45,727 bases of DNA from Gammaproteobacteria bacterium (GTDB lineage: Bacteria > Pseudomonadota > Gammaproteobacteria > Pseudomonadales > Pseudohongiellaceae), in contig SHZK01000019.1 in assembly GCA_009692305.1 (NCBI GenBank), positions 1-45,727 of the forward strand, written 5' to 3'. Each line of letters opens with the position of its first letter. Positions within the stretch are counted from its first letter, which is position 1. Made by a program: the position numbers and the translations under genes. Shown one piece after another: positions 16,866 to 25,073 of this stretch. The notes under the pieces were generated by a model that saw only the letters and a list, made by a program, of their open reading frames with translations, ran no database searches and had not been told where the DNA came from.

Positions 16866-17606
16866 ATGGTCGATAGCAAAGTGGTGAATAAAATCGGGCA
16901 ACCAGAACAACCGGATATGTCACGCCGCAATCTGCTGAAAAGTGTTGGATTGGTAGGCGCGGCGGCAGTAAGTGCAGGCACTGCTGGTGCGGTAATCGCC
17001 GCGGATTCATCGAACCAGCAAGCTGCAACAGCAACGTCTGCCGCTCAATCAATTCCGGCACGGGAAGCGCTGGAAGTACTCACTGCTGCCGAAGTTGAGA
17101 CACTGGAGGCTATCTGCGATTGTCTGATTCCCTCCGATGCCAACGGCCCCGGCGCCAGAGAGGCGCGGGCGGTGCACTATATAGACCGTTCCCTCGCCAG
17201 TCACAATCGCGCCGATCGGCAGAATTACATGATTGGCCTGAACGCCATCAACGAATTTGCGCTGCAGACCCGCCGCCGGGCTTTTCATGCATTAAACAAA
17301 GACCAGCAGAATTCTATTCTGCGCGCGGTGCAGGAAAATACGCTGACAGGATTCATGCCGAGTGGCGCAGCCTTTTTTAATATGGTGCGCAATCACACGA
17401 TCGATGGCACATTTTGCGACCCATACTATGGCGGCAATCGCGATTTCATCGGCTGGGATCTGCTGCGATATCCCGGAGTTCGCCTCGGTGTGACGGAGGC
17501 TGATGTCGCGCAGGGCGCGAGTCTGCCACCGAACCATCAATCCGCTTATGATCATGCCGCCTACCTGAAATCGGCTGACTACATGGGAAACGATGACCAT
17601 GCCTAA
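16866..17606 (+). CDS. Gluconate 2-dehydrogenase subunit 3 family protein, Tat-exported
   Basis: A 246-residue protein with a Tat signal (SRRNLLKSVGLVGAAAVSAG, about 19-38). It has the subunit-3 pattern LTAAEVETLEAICDCLIPSDANGPGAREARAVHYIDRSLA and FFNMVRNHTIDGTFCDPYYGGNRDFIGWDLLRYPG. In known enzymes this small subunit partners a GMC flavoprotein and probably carries it through the Tat pathway. The next gene, a GMC flavoprotein, overlaps it by 14 bases and lacks a signal of its own, which fits a piggy-back export model. The cytochrome c subunit found in classical membrane gluconate dehydrogenases is not in this window. Confidence 0.92.
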   Translation: MVDSKVVNKIGQPEQPDMSRRNLLKSVGLVGAAAVSAGTAGAVIAADSSNQQAATATSAAQSIPAREALEVLTAAEVETLEAICDCLIPSDANGPGAREARAVHYIDRSLASHNRADRQNYMIGLNAINEFALQTRRRAFHALNKDQQNSILRAVQENTLTGFMPSGAAFFNMVRNHTIDGTFCDPYYGGNRDFIGWDLLRYPGVRLGVTEADVAQGASLPPNHQSAYDHAAYLKSADYMGNDDHA

Positions 17607-19302
17607 AACACTGGCGAAGACAGATGTGGTGATTATCGGTTTGGGTGCAGCCGGTGGCGTCGCGGTGCTGCCACTGACCAATGCCGGACTCAAGGTGGTC
17701 GGGCTCGAAGCAGGTGGCTGGTTAAGTCCGCGGGATTTTGCACCGGATGAATTGCGCAATGGTGTACGCAGCTGGCCGCAGTCAGTACCAAAGGCCATCA
17801 ATGAGGCGCCTACTGTGCGCGCCACTGCTGATGTGGACGCAGTGCAGGGCGGTCATCCCATGATGAATGCTGTGGGTGGCACTACCATGCATTATTGGGC
17901 GCAGAGCTGGCGCCTGAGTCCCTGGGACTTCAAGGTCGTGAGCGAGACGCAGCGACGTTACGGCGCCAATCGGATTCCGGCAGATTCTACAGTTGAGGAC
18001 TGGCCGTTCGGCTATGAGGAACTGGAACCCTATTACGACAAGGTGGAGTATGCCATCGGCGTATCGGGGCAGGCGGGCAATGTGCAGGGCCGCATCAATA
18101 ATACCGGTAATATTTTCGAAGGCGCGCGCCAGCGCGAGTACCCGATGCGGCCTTTGCGCAGCTCGCCGTTTACGGATCTGATGGGAGACGCGGCCCGCAA
18201 GCTGGACTGGAATCCATTCCAGGGACCAGCGGCGATAACCAGCGAGCTCTACGACGGACGACCGCCGTGTCAGTATCATGGCTTCTGCAACACCGGTGGC
18301 TGCCATGTGCAAGCGAAGAGTTCCACCGCCTTTACCTCGATTCCCAAGGCAGTAGCCACTGGCAATCTGGATGTAGTCACCTATGCCCGCGTCACCAATA
18401 TTGTTACTGACAGTGAAGGCAAGGTGACCGGTGTGGAATATGTGCGGGGTAACGAGACCTTTCTGCAACCGGCATCGGTAGTGTTGCTCGCCAGTTATAC
18501 CTATGAAAATTCGCGCTTGTTGTTACTGTCCAAATCGGCGGCGTTCCCGGCCGGACTGGCCAACAACAGTGGCCAGGTGGGTCGACACTATTTAAGTCAT
18601 CATCAGGGCGCGCCGGTAACGGCACTGTTCGATCGCGATCTGCACAACTGGTATGGCTTGCCGGCACAGGGCGTCGCGGTGGATGAATGGGCCGATGACA
18701 ATTTCGATCATAGCGGACTCGACTTCATCGGCGGGGCAAACCTGTGGGTACATACTGATCGCAAACCGATGAGCGCGGCGAAGATGCCCACTTTCGATCT
18801 GGTGAACAGCTGGGGTTCTGACTGGAAGGCGTTTGTGGCGAAGAATGCCGATCGCACCAACTCGGCGTACATCCAGAAAACGACGCTACCCTATCGCGAC
18901 AATTATCTGGACCTGGATCCGCTAGTGAAAGATCCCTATGGTCTGCCGGTGACGCGCATTACTGCCCGCTACGGCGATAACGAGAAACGCATCTCCGTCT
19001 ACGTGCAGGACAAGATGGAGCAATGGTATCTCGAGGCCGGCGCAATTCAGATTCTGAAATCAGGACCGGGCAATGCCATGGGCGCGTCGACGCATGCCTA
19101 TGGGGGTACGCGCATGGGCGATAATCCCGAAACGAATGTGGTAAACCGCTGGGGTTTTGCCCACGACGTGCCCAATCTTGGCGTACTCGGAGCCTCTGTA
19201 ATGGGGACCAGTGGAGCCCGTAATCCGACTCTCACAGTGCAGGCACTGGCCTGGCGTACTGCAGAATATCTGGCAAGCAACTGGCGCACGATCGTTGGAT
19301 AA
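17593..19302 (+). CDS. GMC-family FAD oxidoreductase (gluconate-dehydrogenase-like large subunit)
   Basis: A 569-residue GMC flavoprotein. The FAD Rossmann motif is VVIIGLGAAGGVAVLPL near the N-terminus, with LEAGG following. The second GMC landmark is GGTTMHYWAQSWR. The C-terminal catalytic region has STHAYGGTRMG and SGARNPTLTVQALAWRTAEY, giving the usual His/Asn pair. It has no signal peptide and probably travels with the Tat-exported subunit 3 encoded just upstream. It should oxidise an alcohol, sugar or sugar acid in the periplasm. The substrate and the electron acceptor are not evident here. ATG 17599 is an equally possible start. Confidence 0.92.
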   Translation: MTMPKTLAKTDVVIIGLGAAGGVAVLPLTNAGLKVVGLEAGGWLSPRDFAPDELRNGVRSWPQSVPKAINEAPTVRATADVDAVQGGHPMMNAVGGTTMHYWAQSWRLSPWDFKVVSETQRRYGANRIPADSTVEDWPFGYEELEPYYDKVEYAIGVSGQAGNVQGRINNTGNIFEGARQREYPMRPLRSSPFTDLMGDAARKLDWNPFQGPAAITSELYDGRPPCQYHGFCNTGGCHVQAKSSTAFTSIPKAVATGNLDVVTYARVTNIVTDSEGKVTGVEYVRGNETFLQPASVVLLASYTYENSRLLLLSKSAAFPAGLANNSGQVGRHYLSHHQGAPVTALFDRDLHNWYGLPAQGVAVDEWADDNFDHSGLDFIGGANLWVHTDRKPMSAAKMPTFDLVNSWGSDWKAFVAKNADRTNSAYIQKTTLPYRDNYLDLDPLVKDPYGLPVTRITARYGDNEKRISVYVQDKMEQWYLEAGAIQILKSGPGNAMGASTHAYGGTRMGDNPETNVVNRWGFAHDVPNLGVLGASVMGTSGARNPTLTVQALAWRTAEYLASNWRTIVG

Positions 19303-19320
19303 AGCCGTGATGGACAATCT

Positions 19321-20499
19321 GTGACAGACAAGTTTGTGACCGCAGGCGTGGTGGCCAAACAGAAAATTCCCCTGCTGGATGCCTGCCGCCTGATTGCTGC
19401 ACTGATTGTCGTGATGGTGCATTACGAAATTATTTTCGGCCATTTCGTCGTGTACGGCGCATTGGGTACGACGGCGCTGTCCTGGTTTTTCGTGCTCAGC
19501 GGCTTCATTCTTTCCTATACCTACCCCACGCTCGATACAGCTGCGCACTTCAAGCGCTTCTATACCCACCGCGTAATTCGCATCTACCCGGTGTATTTCA
19601 TGGCGGTCGTTACCTCCACGCTGTTCGTCACGGTGAATTACCTGAACATGGGCGAGGCCTTCTTCGCGGAAGTGCACCGCCCGTTCGAGATCATGTACGA
19701 CTTGCCGCAAGCGAAACCCGAATCGTTCTGGTGGCTCGCAGGCCTCCGGCACCTGACATTCACCCAGTCCATCAGCTCGCTGGAAACCCTGAACCTCGTA
19801 TTCAATGGCCCGTTGTGGTCACTCGTCCTGGAAGTGTATTTCTATCTCTGCTTTCCACTGTTGCTGTTGTTGCTCAAGTCGGTTGATACCAAGCTGAAGA
19901 TTGCGGCGGCATTTGTGTGCGCCTATGTGCTGCAGTTTGCGCTGATTCAGCTATTTCTGCCGGATGTGGAGCAATACGATGTGATGAATCTGAATACAAC
20001 CGTGTACACCAATCCGGTGATTCGCGGCATCGAGTTTGTGGTGGGCATGCTCTTGTTCAAGGCGTATCGCTTGCGTCCCCAGGGTGGCAGGCACGATGCG
20101 TTCCGCCTGACACCTGTTGTTATGACAACCATCGTGTATCTCGCCGTGGTCTGGTTCAGCGAAAATTATGTGCCGTATCAGTACAGCCGTTTCTTCGTGG
20201 CTCTCCCGGTAGTGACGTATCTGGTATACGCACTCGCGACCATGAATTGGCATCCGGCCAGCAAGGCCGAGAAATTGTGTGTGACGTTCGGGGGCATCAG
20301 CTATGTGTTGTATTGTTTTCACTGGCCACTGATGGAGATGATCCAGTTCGTAGACTTGTTGCCAGAGTCATTCCCTTTTCCAGTTCACCTGCTCATGCTC
20401 ACCATATTATTATTGTTATTCTCGTGGATGTTCTATCGTTACATTGAGGCCCCAATTCGCAAAGCGATGTACCGATACACAGAATCTGCCCGCGGCTGA
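19321..20499 (+). CDS. Acyltransferase family 3 (OafA/YrhL-like) membrane protein
   Basis: A 392-residue integral membrane protein with about ten hydrophobic helices. The N-terminal motif LLDACRLIAALIVVMVHYE carries the conserved arginine and catalytic histidine of acyltransferase-3 proteins. Further landmarks are FVLSGFILSYTY, GPLWSLVLEVYFYLCFP and the terminal YRYIEAPIRK. Such enzymes O-acetylate or acylate exported sugars, lipids or glycans. A GTG start at 19321 is the only sensible initiation codon; a nearby ATG (19310) stops after four codons. It follows the GMC gene by 18 bases and precedes an MFS transporter, so it is probably in the same transcript. Confidence 0.88.
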   Translation: MTDKFVTAGVVAKQKIPLLDACRLIAALIVVMVHYEIIFGHFVVYGALGTTALSWFFVLSGFILSYTYPTLDTAAHFKRFYTHRVIRIYPVYFMAVVTSTLFVTVNYLNMGEAFFAEVHRPFEIMYDLPQAKPESFWWLAGLRHLTFTQSISSLETLNLVFNGPLWSLVLEVYFYLCFPLLLLLLKSVDTKLKIAAAFVCAYVLQFALIQLFLPDVEQYDVMNLNTTVYTNPVIRGIEFVVGMLLFKAYRLRPQGGRHDAFRLTPVVMTTIVYLAVVWFSENYVPYQYSRFFVALPVVTYLVYALATMNWHPASKAEKLCVTFGGISYVLYCFHWPLMEMIQFVDLLPESFPFPVHLLMLTILLLLFSWMFYRYIEAPIRKAMYRYTESARG

Positions 20500-20547
20500 T
20501 TCCCCAGACTGGATCAAATGTAGTGGCCAAGCCAAAGAGATTGCCAG

Positions 20548-21792
20548 ATGCCTGTTGATTTGAACCGCAGTTCGCACGCACTGAGCTTCATTGTAATTGT
20601 GGTGCTGATTGACTCCATCGGGTTCGGTATTCTGTTGCCCGTGATGCCCCAGCTGATTATTTCCCTGAGTGATGTCTCGCTTGCAGATGCGGCACGCATT
20701 GGCGGTTATCTGATGGTTACCTATGCCGGTATTCAATTTCTGGCCGCTCCGATTCTGGGCAATCTTGCTGACATGTATGGGCGGCGACCGGTACTGTTAT
20801 TTTCCCTTGCCGCGCTCACGCTCGATTATATGTTCATGGTGCTGGCGCCAACTCTGGCCTGGTTGTTCGTGGCACGCATGATAGCGGGTGTGGCGAGTTC
20901 CAGTTGGTCAATTGCCTATGCATTTGTTACTGATATAACCCCGGCAGACAAGCGCGCCCAACGCTTCGGCATGATCGGCGCCGCCTTTGGCGGTGGATTT
21001 GTACTGGGACCGGTCATCGGCGGTTTTCTGGGAGAATTTGGGCCGCGCGTTCCATTCATTGCCGCCGCATTGCTGGGGCTAACGAATCTGGTTTATGGCT
21101 ACTTCGTGATGGGCGAGTCGCTGACGCTTGAGCATCGACGCCCGTTCCAGTTGCGGCGTGCGAATCCAGTCGGCGCCATTCTGCAATTGCGCAAGTATCC
21201 TGTCGTGCTGGGTTTGGCGGTGGCTTATTTCCTGTACATGATCGGACATAACTCACTGCCGAGTACATGGACCTATTACACCATTGAAAAATTCAGTTGG
21301 TCCGAGAGTCAGATTGGTTTATCTCTGGGGTTCGCGGGAATCTTCATGATACTGGTGCAGGCTTTCCTGATTCGCTGGGCGATACCTGCATTCGGGGCTT
21401 ACAAGGCTGGAGTAATTGGCATGCTGGCCATAATCGTCGGCTTCTGCGGCTATGCATTTTCCACCTCCGGCTGGCAGCTGTATCCCTGGCTTGCGGTAGC
21501 ATCGATATCGGGATTCGTTACACCTGCATTTCAGTCAATCATGACCAGCCAGATACCAGCGAATGCACAGGGTGAATTGCAAGGAGCACTAAGCAGTCTT
21601 GGTAGCATACCAACTATTATTGGACCGCTTTTTATGACACAGATATTTGCTGCTTTCACTGCCGAAACGGCGCCATTCTACTTCCCAGGGGTGTCATTCT
21701 TTGCCGCGGCCGTGCTCAGTCTGCTGTGTTTGCTGATTTTTATGCCGGTGGTAAAGAAGCATAAGCTGACACGGTTGGGAGCTTCAGCCTGA
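20548..21792 (+). CDS. MFS transporter, TetA/DHA1-like
   Basis: A 414-residue, 12-helix major facilitator. Helix 1 contains LIDSIGFGILLPVMPQL and loop 2-3 has the signature GNLADMYGRRPVLLFSL. Motif C-like GGGFVLGPVIGGFLGEFGPRVPF lies in helix 5. This pattern is typical of TetA-like drug:H+ antiporters (DHA1), but similar proteins move many small molecules, so resistance should not be assumed. It begins 48 bases after the acyltransferase gene. Its stop codon (21790-21792) lies inside a 25-bp tandem repeat that continues into the downstream spacer. Confidence 0.9.
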   Translation: MPVDLNRSSHALSFIVIVVLIDSIGFGILLPVMPQLIISLSDVSLADAARIGGYLMVTYAGIQFLAAPILGNLADMYGRRPVLLFSLAALTLDYMFMVLAPTLAWLFVARMIAGVASSSWSIAYAFVTDITPADKRAQRFGMIGAAFGGGFVLGPVIGGFLGEFGPRVPFIAAALLGLTNLVYGYFVMGESLTLEHRRPFQLRRANPVGAILQLRKYPVVLGLAVAYFLYMIGHNSLPSTWTYYTIEKFSWSESQIGLSLGFAGIFMILVQAFLIRWAIPAFGAYKAGVIGMLAIIVGFCGYAFSTSGWQLYPWLAVASISGFVTPAFQSIMTSQIPANAQGELQGALSSLGSIPTIIGPLFMTQIFAAFTAETAPFYFPGVSFFAAAVLSLLCLLIFMPVVKKHKLTRLGASA

Positions 21793-21844
21793 TCTTTAAT
21801 AAAGAGCCTCAGCTTGATTTTTTATAAAGAACTTCAGCCTGATT
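21781..21844. repeat. 25-bp tandem repeat over the stop codon of the MFS gene
   Basis: Two full units at 21781-21805 and 21806-21830 (21 of 25 identical) and a partial third unit at 21831-21844. Each begins with a version of CTTCAGCCTGAT and ends with ATAAAGA. The first unit contains the TGA stop of the MFS gene. The 25-bp period is not a multiple of three, so the tail is not reiterated in frame. Downstream a short inverted repeat GTCAGG/CCTGAC is seen at 21866-21880. Confidence 0.85.
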
Positions 21845-22006
21845 GGGTGCTCAAGTTTGGGTCTGGTCAGGCATCCTGACAAAAACCGGTCAGGTCAGCC
21901 GCAGCCTAGATGCTGCGCAGCTTACGGCTTGACACTATTGCACCCAGATGGTTATATCGTGGCTCCTAATGGGAAGAAATTCTAATTAAAGCAAAAAGGT
22001 AGAATT

Positions 22007-22897
22007 ATGAAGATTCAATGGCTGCTCGTAGCATTCGCCATGCTATTTGTAAGTTGTTCGCCCAGTGATACAGCCCAATCCGAACCAACCCAAGTCGCCA
22101 GCGCTGCGGAATCCAGTGGCACTGGGATTCCACGTACTCCCAGTGGCAAGCCAGACTTTAACGGTATCTGGCAGGTGTTGATGAATGCCAACGACAATCT
22201 GGAGCCGGCCCCACCCAAGGCTGCTTACCAACTGGTCCCGGGTGATTTTGTCCCAGTACCGGCACCGCAGGTGGTCGCGATGGGCGCCGCAGCGGCTGTC
22301 CCCGCCACCTTTGGCGTAGTTGAAGGCGGTACCATCCCCTATAAACCAGCAGCTCTGGCACAACGGGATCTGAACGCAGCGAACTGGCTGGAAAATGACC
22401 CTGAAATAAAATGCTATATGCCCGGTGTGCCACGTGCCACTTACATGCCGCATCCGTTCCAGATATTCCAGAGCGAAAGCGCATTCTTTATTGCCTATTC
22501 TTTTGCCGGTGCCGTGCGCAATGTGTTCCTGGAAGATCCAGGTGAGGCGCCAATCGATTCATGGATGGGACAATCATTTGGCTATTGGGAAGGTGATACC
22601 TGGGTAGTTGAGACTACTGGTATGGATGACCGCAGCTGGTTTGATCGTGCCGGTAATTATCACACCTACCAGTTGAAAGTGACCGAGCGCTTTACGCTGC
22701 TTAATGAAAATGTCATGCAATATGAAGCGACCATGGAAGACCCGGAAATATTCGAGCGTCCATGGACCATAAAGATGCCGGTTTATCGTCGTCTAGAGGA
22801 AGGGTATGAACTGCCACAATTCAAGTGCGTCGAGTTTGTTGAAGAATTAATGTACGGTAAGTACCGTAAAGGACGGGAATCCGAGTTGGGTTTCTAG
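22007..22897 (+). CDS. Exported SGKPD-motif lipoprotein of unknown function, paralog of 30937-31920
   Basis: A 296-residue lipoprotein (lipobox VSC, Cys17; signal MKIQWLLVAFAMLFVSC). After a low-complexity linker comes RTPSGKPDFNGIWQ. The C-terminal half has FGYWEGDTWVVETTGMDDRSWFDR and LKVTERFTLLNENVMQYEATMEDPE. The gene at 30937 has the same landmarks in the same order (SGKPDLQGYW, VGWWEGDTLVVET, KVTERFTRW). The family is common in environmental proteobacteria and acidobacteria as hypothetical proteins, often beside DUF6152 genes as here. The beta-rich C-terminus might bind a small hydrophobic ligand, but this is speculation. It is followed 226 bases later by the DUF6152 gene. Confidence 0.82.
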   Translation: MKIQWLLVAFAMLFVSCSPSDTAQSEPTQVASAAESSGTGIPRTPSGKPDFNGIWQVLMNANDNLEPAPPKAAYQLVPGDFVPVPAPQVVAMGAAAAVPATFGVVEGGTIPYKPAALAQRDLNAANWLENDPEIKCYMPGVPRATYMPHPFQIFQSESAFFIAYSFAGAVRNVFLEDPGEAPIDSWMGQSFGYWEGDTWVVETTGMDDRSWFDRAGNYHTYQLKVTERFTLLNENVMQYEATMEDPEIFERPWTIKMPVYRRLEEGYELPQFKCVEFVEELMYGKYRKGRESELGF

Positions 22898-22938
22898 AGT
22901 CAGGATGCAGGCAAGGGTTTAAGGTTTTGAAGGATAAA

Positions 22939-23017
22939 AAGGGCTCGGTTTGACGCTTTCTGCTTGGAAATCGGGCGAGCCCTTGTATAGAATGGTAAAG
23001 AACTGAGCGCTTAAGCG
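22939..23017 (+). other. Possible hairpin and palindrome between the SGKPD and DUF6152 genes
   Basis: AAGGGCTCG (22939-22947) pairs perfectly with CGAGCCCTT (22976-22984) across a 28-base loop, followed by the 10-bp palindrome CGCTTAAGCG (23008-23017). There is no T-run, so it is not a standard terminator. It may be an mRNA processing, stability or attenuation element in a bicistronic transcript, or a protein-binding site. Confidence 0.35.
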
Positions 23018-23123
23018 GTTTAGGTTGTGATTGAGCACGTTTAAATCGAACAAGCATGCGAGGTGCCAGTTTCTTGATTCAAACTGCTCATACATACTGG
23101 TTTTATTAATAGGGTGAATACAT

Positions 23124-23582
23124 ATGAAGATTAAATTACTGGCATTAGCAGCTGTAACCGCGATCGGTGTGGTAGCGATCAAGCCTCCAGCCACGGCGCA
23201 CCATGCGTTCTCCGCTGAGTTCGACGCGAATCTGCCGGTGCGTCTGGGCGGGCCAATTACCCGCGTTGAATGGATCAATCCACATACCTGGATTCACTTG
23301 GATAATAACGATCCTGAATCGACCCGCGATCCTGGTCCGTGGATGGTAGAAGGTGGTACGCCAAATACCTTGCTGCGTCGCGGCATTAACCGCAACACAC
23401 TGGTACTGGGAACTGACATCATCGTTACCGGTTACCAGAGCAAGGACCGTCTGTGTGATCCAACCTGTCGCGCCAATGGCCGTGACATTACCTTCCCTGA
23501 TGGACGCAAACTGTTCATGGGATCTTCTGGTACTGGCGCGCCACGTGATGGTACTGACGCTGACGAGCCCCCAGGCCAATAG
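23124..23582 (+). CDS. DUF6152 family exported protein
   Basis: A 152-residue protein with a signal peptide (about 1-25, ending ATA) directly followed by HHAFSAEFDANLPVRLGGPITRVEWINPHTWIHLD, the signature of DUF6152. The middle WMVEGGTPNTLLRRGIN and IIVTGYQSKD also fit. A cysteine pair (LCDPTC) may form a disulfide. The start is supported by AGGGTG upstream. DUF6152 proteins have no known function and usually accompany SGKPD-type exported proteins, as here. The paired histidines at the mature N-terminus could coordinate a metal such as copper; this is inference. Confidence 0.88.
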   Translation: MKIKLLALAAVTAIGVVAIKPPATAHHAFSAEFDANLPVRLGGPITRVEWINPHTWIHLDNNDPESTRDPGPWMVEGGTPNTLLRRGINRNTLVLGTDIIVTGYQSKDRLCDPTCRANGRDITFPDGRKLFMGSSGTGAPRDGTDADEPPGQ

Positions 23583-23648
23583 GCATAAGCAAATTGCAGG
23601 CTGATATCTGATAGAGATAGAGAGCCCAGCCTGATTTGAGAGCAAATA

Positions 23649-23684
23649 AAAACCCGGTTACTGCACCGTAACCGGGTTTTTTAA
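23649..23684. terminator. Bidirectional rho-independent terminator
   Basis: A perfect 11-bp stem AACCCGGTTAC / GTAACCGGGTT (23651-23661 and 23668-23678), with loop TGCACC, is flanked by A-rich sequence before and a T-run after it. It lies between the convergent DUF6152 gene (plus) and the membrane-anchor gene (minus) and could serve both. Confidence 0.9.
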
Positions 23685-23730
23685 TGTGTGGAATTTGGCA
23701 ATTGGTATGCTGCGCTATGGCGATACGGGT

Positions 23731-24297
23731 CTAAAGTACTGAGGAATCGAATTCTCGCTCGTAGCTACCGCCATCCTGAAAGACCGTACCGTTCACATAA
23801 AAACCGGAGCTAGAGAGCCTCACGCTTATCGTGCGGCCGCTGCGATTTTCCCAGAACCAGCCGTGAATACCAGCAAACGGCGCATGGAATGATCCCATTT
23901 GTTGATCCCCAGTGCCCTGCTCGAAACTCTCGGCGTATTCCGCGCCCAGACCTGCGGGTTCGGCGTGCATGTCATAGTAGACCTCAGCATCAGCTACCCA
24001 ACTGAATACCATCGATGCATCCAGATCCATCAGGTATTTGTATTCCACTGACTGAAATGGCTCAAGAATAAATTCCACCATGTCAGTCTTGTGCACCTCG
24101 GCTTGAGCTTCGATAGGTGCGTTGGTGCGGGACAGTGCTGTCAGTCCGAGCAATTCACCAGTCCTGAGCGGGTCGACGCCGAACTCGGCCGGCAGGATTG
24201 CTGTGAGCAGCACTACTATGGCCACGGCGAATGCGACTACTGAGGCAGTTATAATTTTCTTGGCAGAAGGCGAATTTGTGGTATCGATTGCAGGCAC
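23731..24297 (-). CDS. Membrane-anchored periplasmic protein next to HupE
   Basis: A 188-residue protein with one N-terminal membrane helix (about 17-37) and a periplasmic beta-rich domain. It has the pattern EFILEPFQSVEYKYLMDLDASMVFSWVA, YYDMHAEPAG, and FHAPFAGIHGWFWENRSGRTISVRL. This is what databases name a transmembrane anchor protein, which in my experience commonly sits next to HupE/UreJ-type genes. It is separated from the HupE-like gene upstream by only 12 bases, so they should be cotranscribed. The Trp/His/Met-rich periplasmic domain could bind a metal ion for the neighbouring transporter; this is inference. Confidence 0.78.
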   Translation of the reverse strand: MPAIDTTNSPSAKKIITASVVAFAVAIVVLLTAILPAEFGVDPLRTGELLGLTALSRTNAPIEAQAEVHKTDMVEFILEPFQSVEYKYLMDLDASMVFSWVADAEVYYDMHAEPAGLGAEYAESFEQGTGDQQMGSFHAPFAGIHGWFWENRSGRTISVRLSSSGFYVNGTVFQDGGSYEREFDSSVL

Positions 24298-24309
24298 AGT
24301 TACTCCGGA

Positions 24310-24975
24310 TTAATAAGGGCTTTGCAGCAACATGGCGCTCAACTGAAAGCCTGCCAGCAGGAAACCACCAGTCATGAGTGCCGAATTAGTTACGAACGCA
24401 TGGCGCAGGAAACTCGCGCTCGTGCGCCAGACGCTCAGCAGAATGAATACAGCAGACAGAGCCAGTACCTGGCCAATCTCAACTCCAATATTGAAGCTGA
24501 TGATATTGGTGACAAGGCCATTGGGAGACAGATTGAACTCCTGCAGTTTGGTCGCTAGCCCGAGGCCATGAAACAGACCGAATACGAATACCGCAATACG
24601 GGTGTTAGGTTCAAAGCCAAGCAGGCGTTTGAACCCGTCCATATTTTCGAACGCCTTGTACACGATGGACAGGCCAATTATCGCGTCGATGAAATAGGCG
24701 TTTACCTGGATATTCGCCAGGACTCCAGCGAGCAGGGTGATGCTGTGGCCAACGGCGAACAGAGTGACGTATTGCACCACGTGTTTGGGCCGGTAGAGAA
24801 AGAATATAACGCCGAGCAGGAACAGCAGATGATCGTAACCGGTCACCATGTGCTTCGCGCCGAGATACATGAAGGGGAATATGGCTGGGCCATTAATCGC
24901 TTCGACAAAGTTGGCGTCGCTGCCCGCAATGGTGTGGGCCAGAGCCTGTATGGGGAACAGCAGTGCGGCTCCCAT
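24310..24975 (-). CDS. HupE/UreJ-like membrane protein (putative metal transporter)
   Basis: A membrane protein of the HupE/UreJ_2 family, about 222 residues from ATG 24975. After a signal-like segment ending QALAHTIAG it has MVTGYDHLLFLLGVIFFLY, FAVGHSITLL, FVFGLFHGLGLATKL and FNIGVEIGQVLAL. These His/Asp-containing helices are typical of HupE-like proteins linked to nickel or cobalt uptake. The same frame continues upstream to 25131, but those 52 residues are Ser/Arg-rich and unlike a signal peptide. A run of nine T (coding strand, 24977-24985) lies just before ATG 24975. With one extra T, ATG 24998 would give a clean signal peptide start MLASLFFFMGAALLF. Confidence 0.85.
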   Translation of the reverse strand: MGAALLFPIQALAHTIAGSDANFVEAINGPAIFPFMYLGAKHMVTGYDHLLFLLGVIFFLYRPKHVVQYVTLFAVGHSITLLAGVLANIQVNAYFIDAIIGLSIVYKAFENMDGFKRLLGFEPNTRIAVFVFGLFHGLGLATKLQEFNLSPNGLVTNIISFNIGVEIGQVLALSAVFILLSVWRTSASFLRHAFVTNSALMTGGFLLAGFQLSAMLLQSPY

Positions 24976-25073
24976 GAAAAAAAAAGGGACGCGAGCATTA
25001 AACCTGGAGAACGATGGCCGCCTTAAGCTTGTAATCAAGTTTCGATGTCTCCGTCTGCTTCTGCTCGAACTGC

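Noticed and set aside
17782..18468. 228-codon frame on the minus strand opposite the GMC flavoprotein gene
   Set aside because: It lies entirely antisense to a well-recognised gene and has no family-like sequence. Several other long antisense frames (for example 32901-33521, 36158-36739, 19060-19752) are rejected for the same reason.
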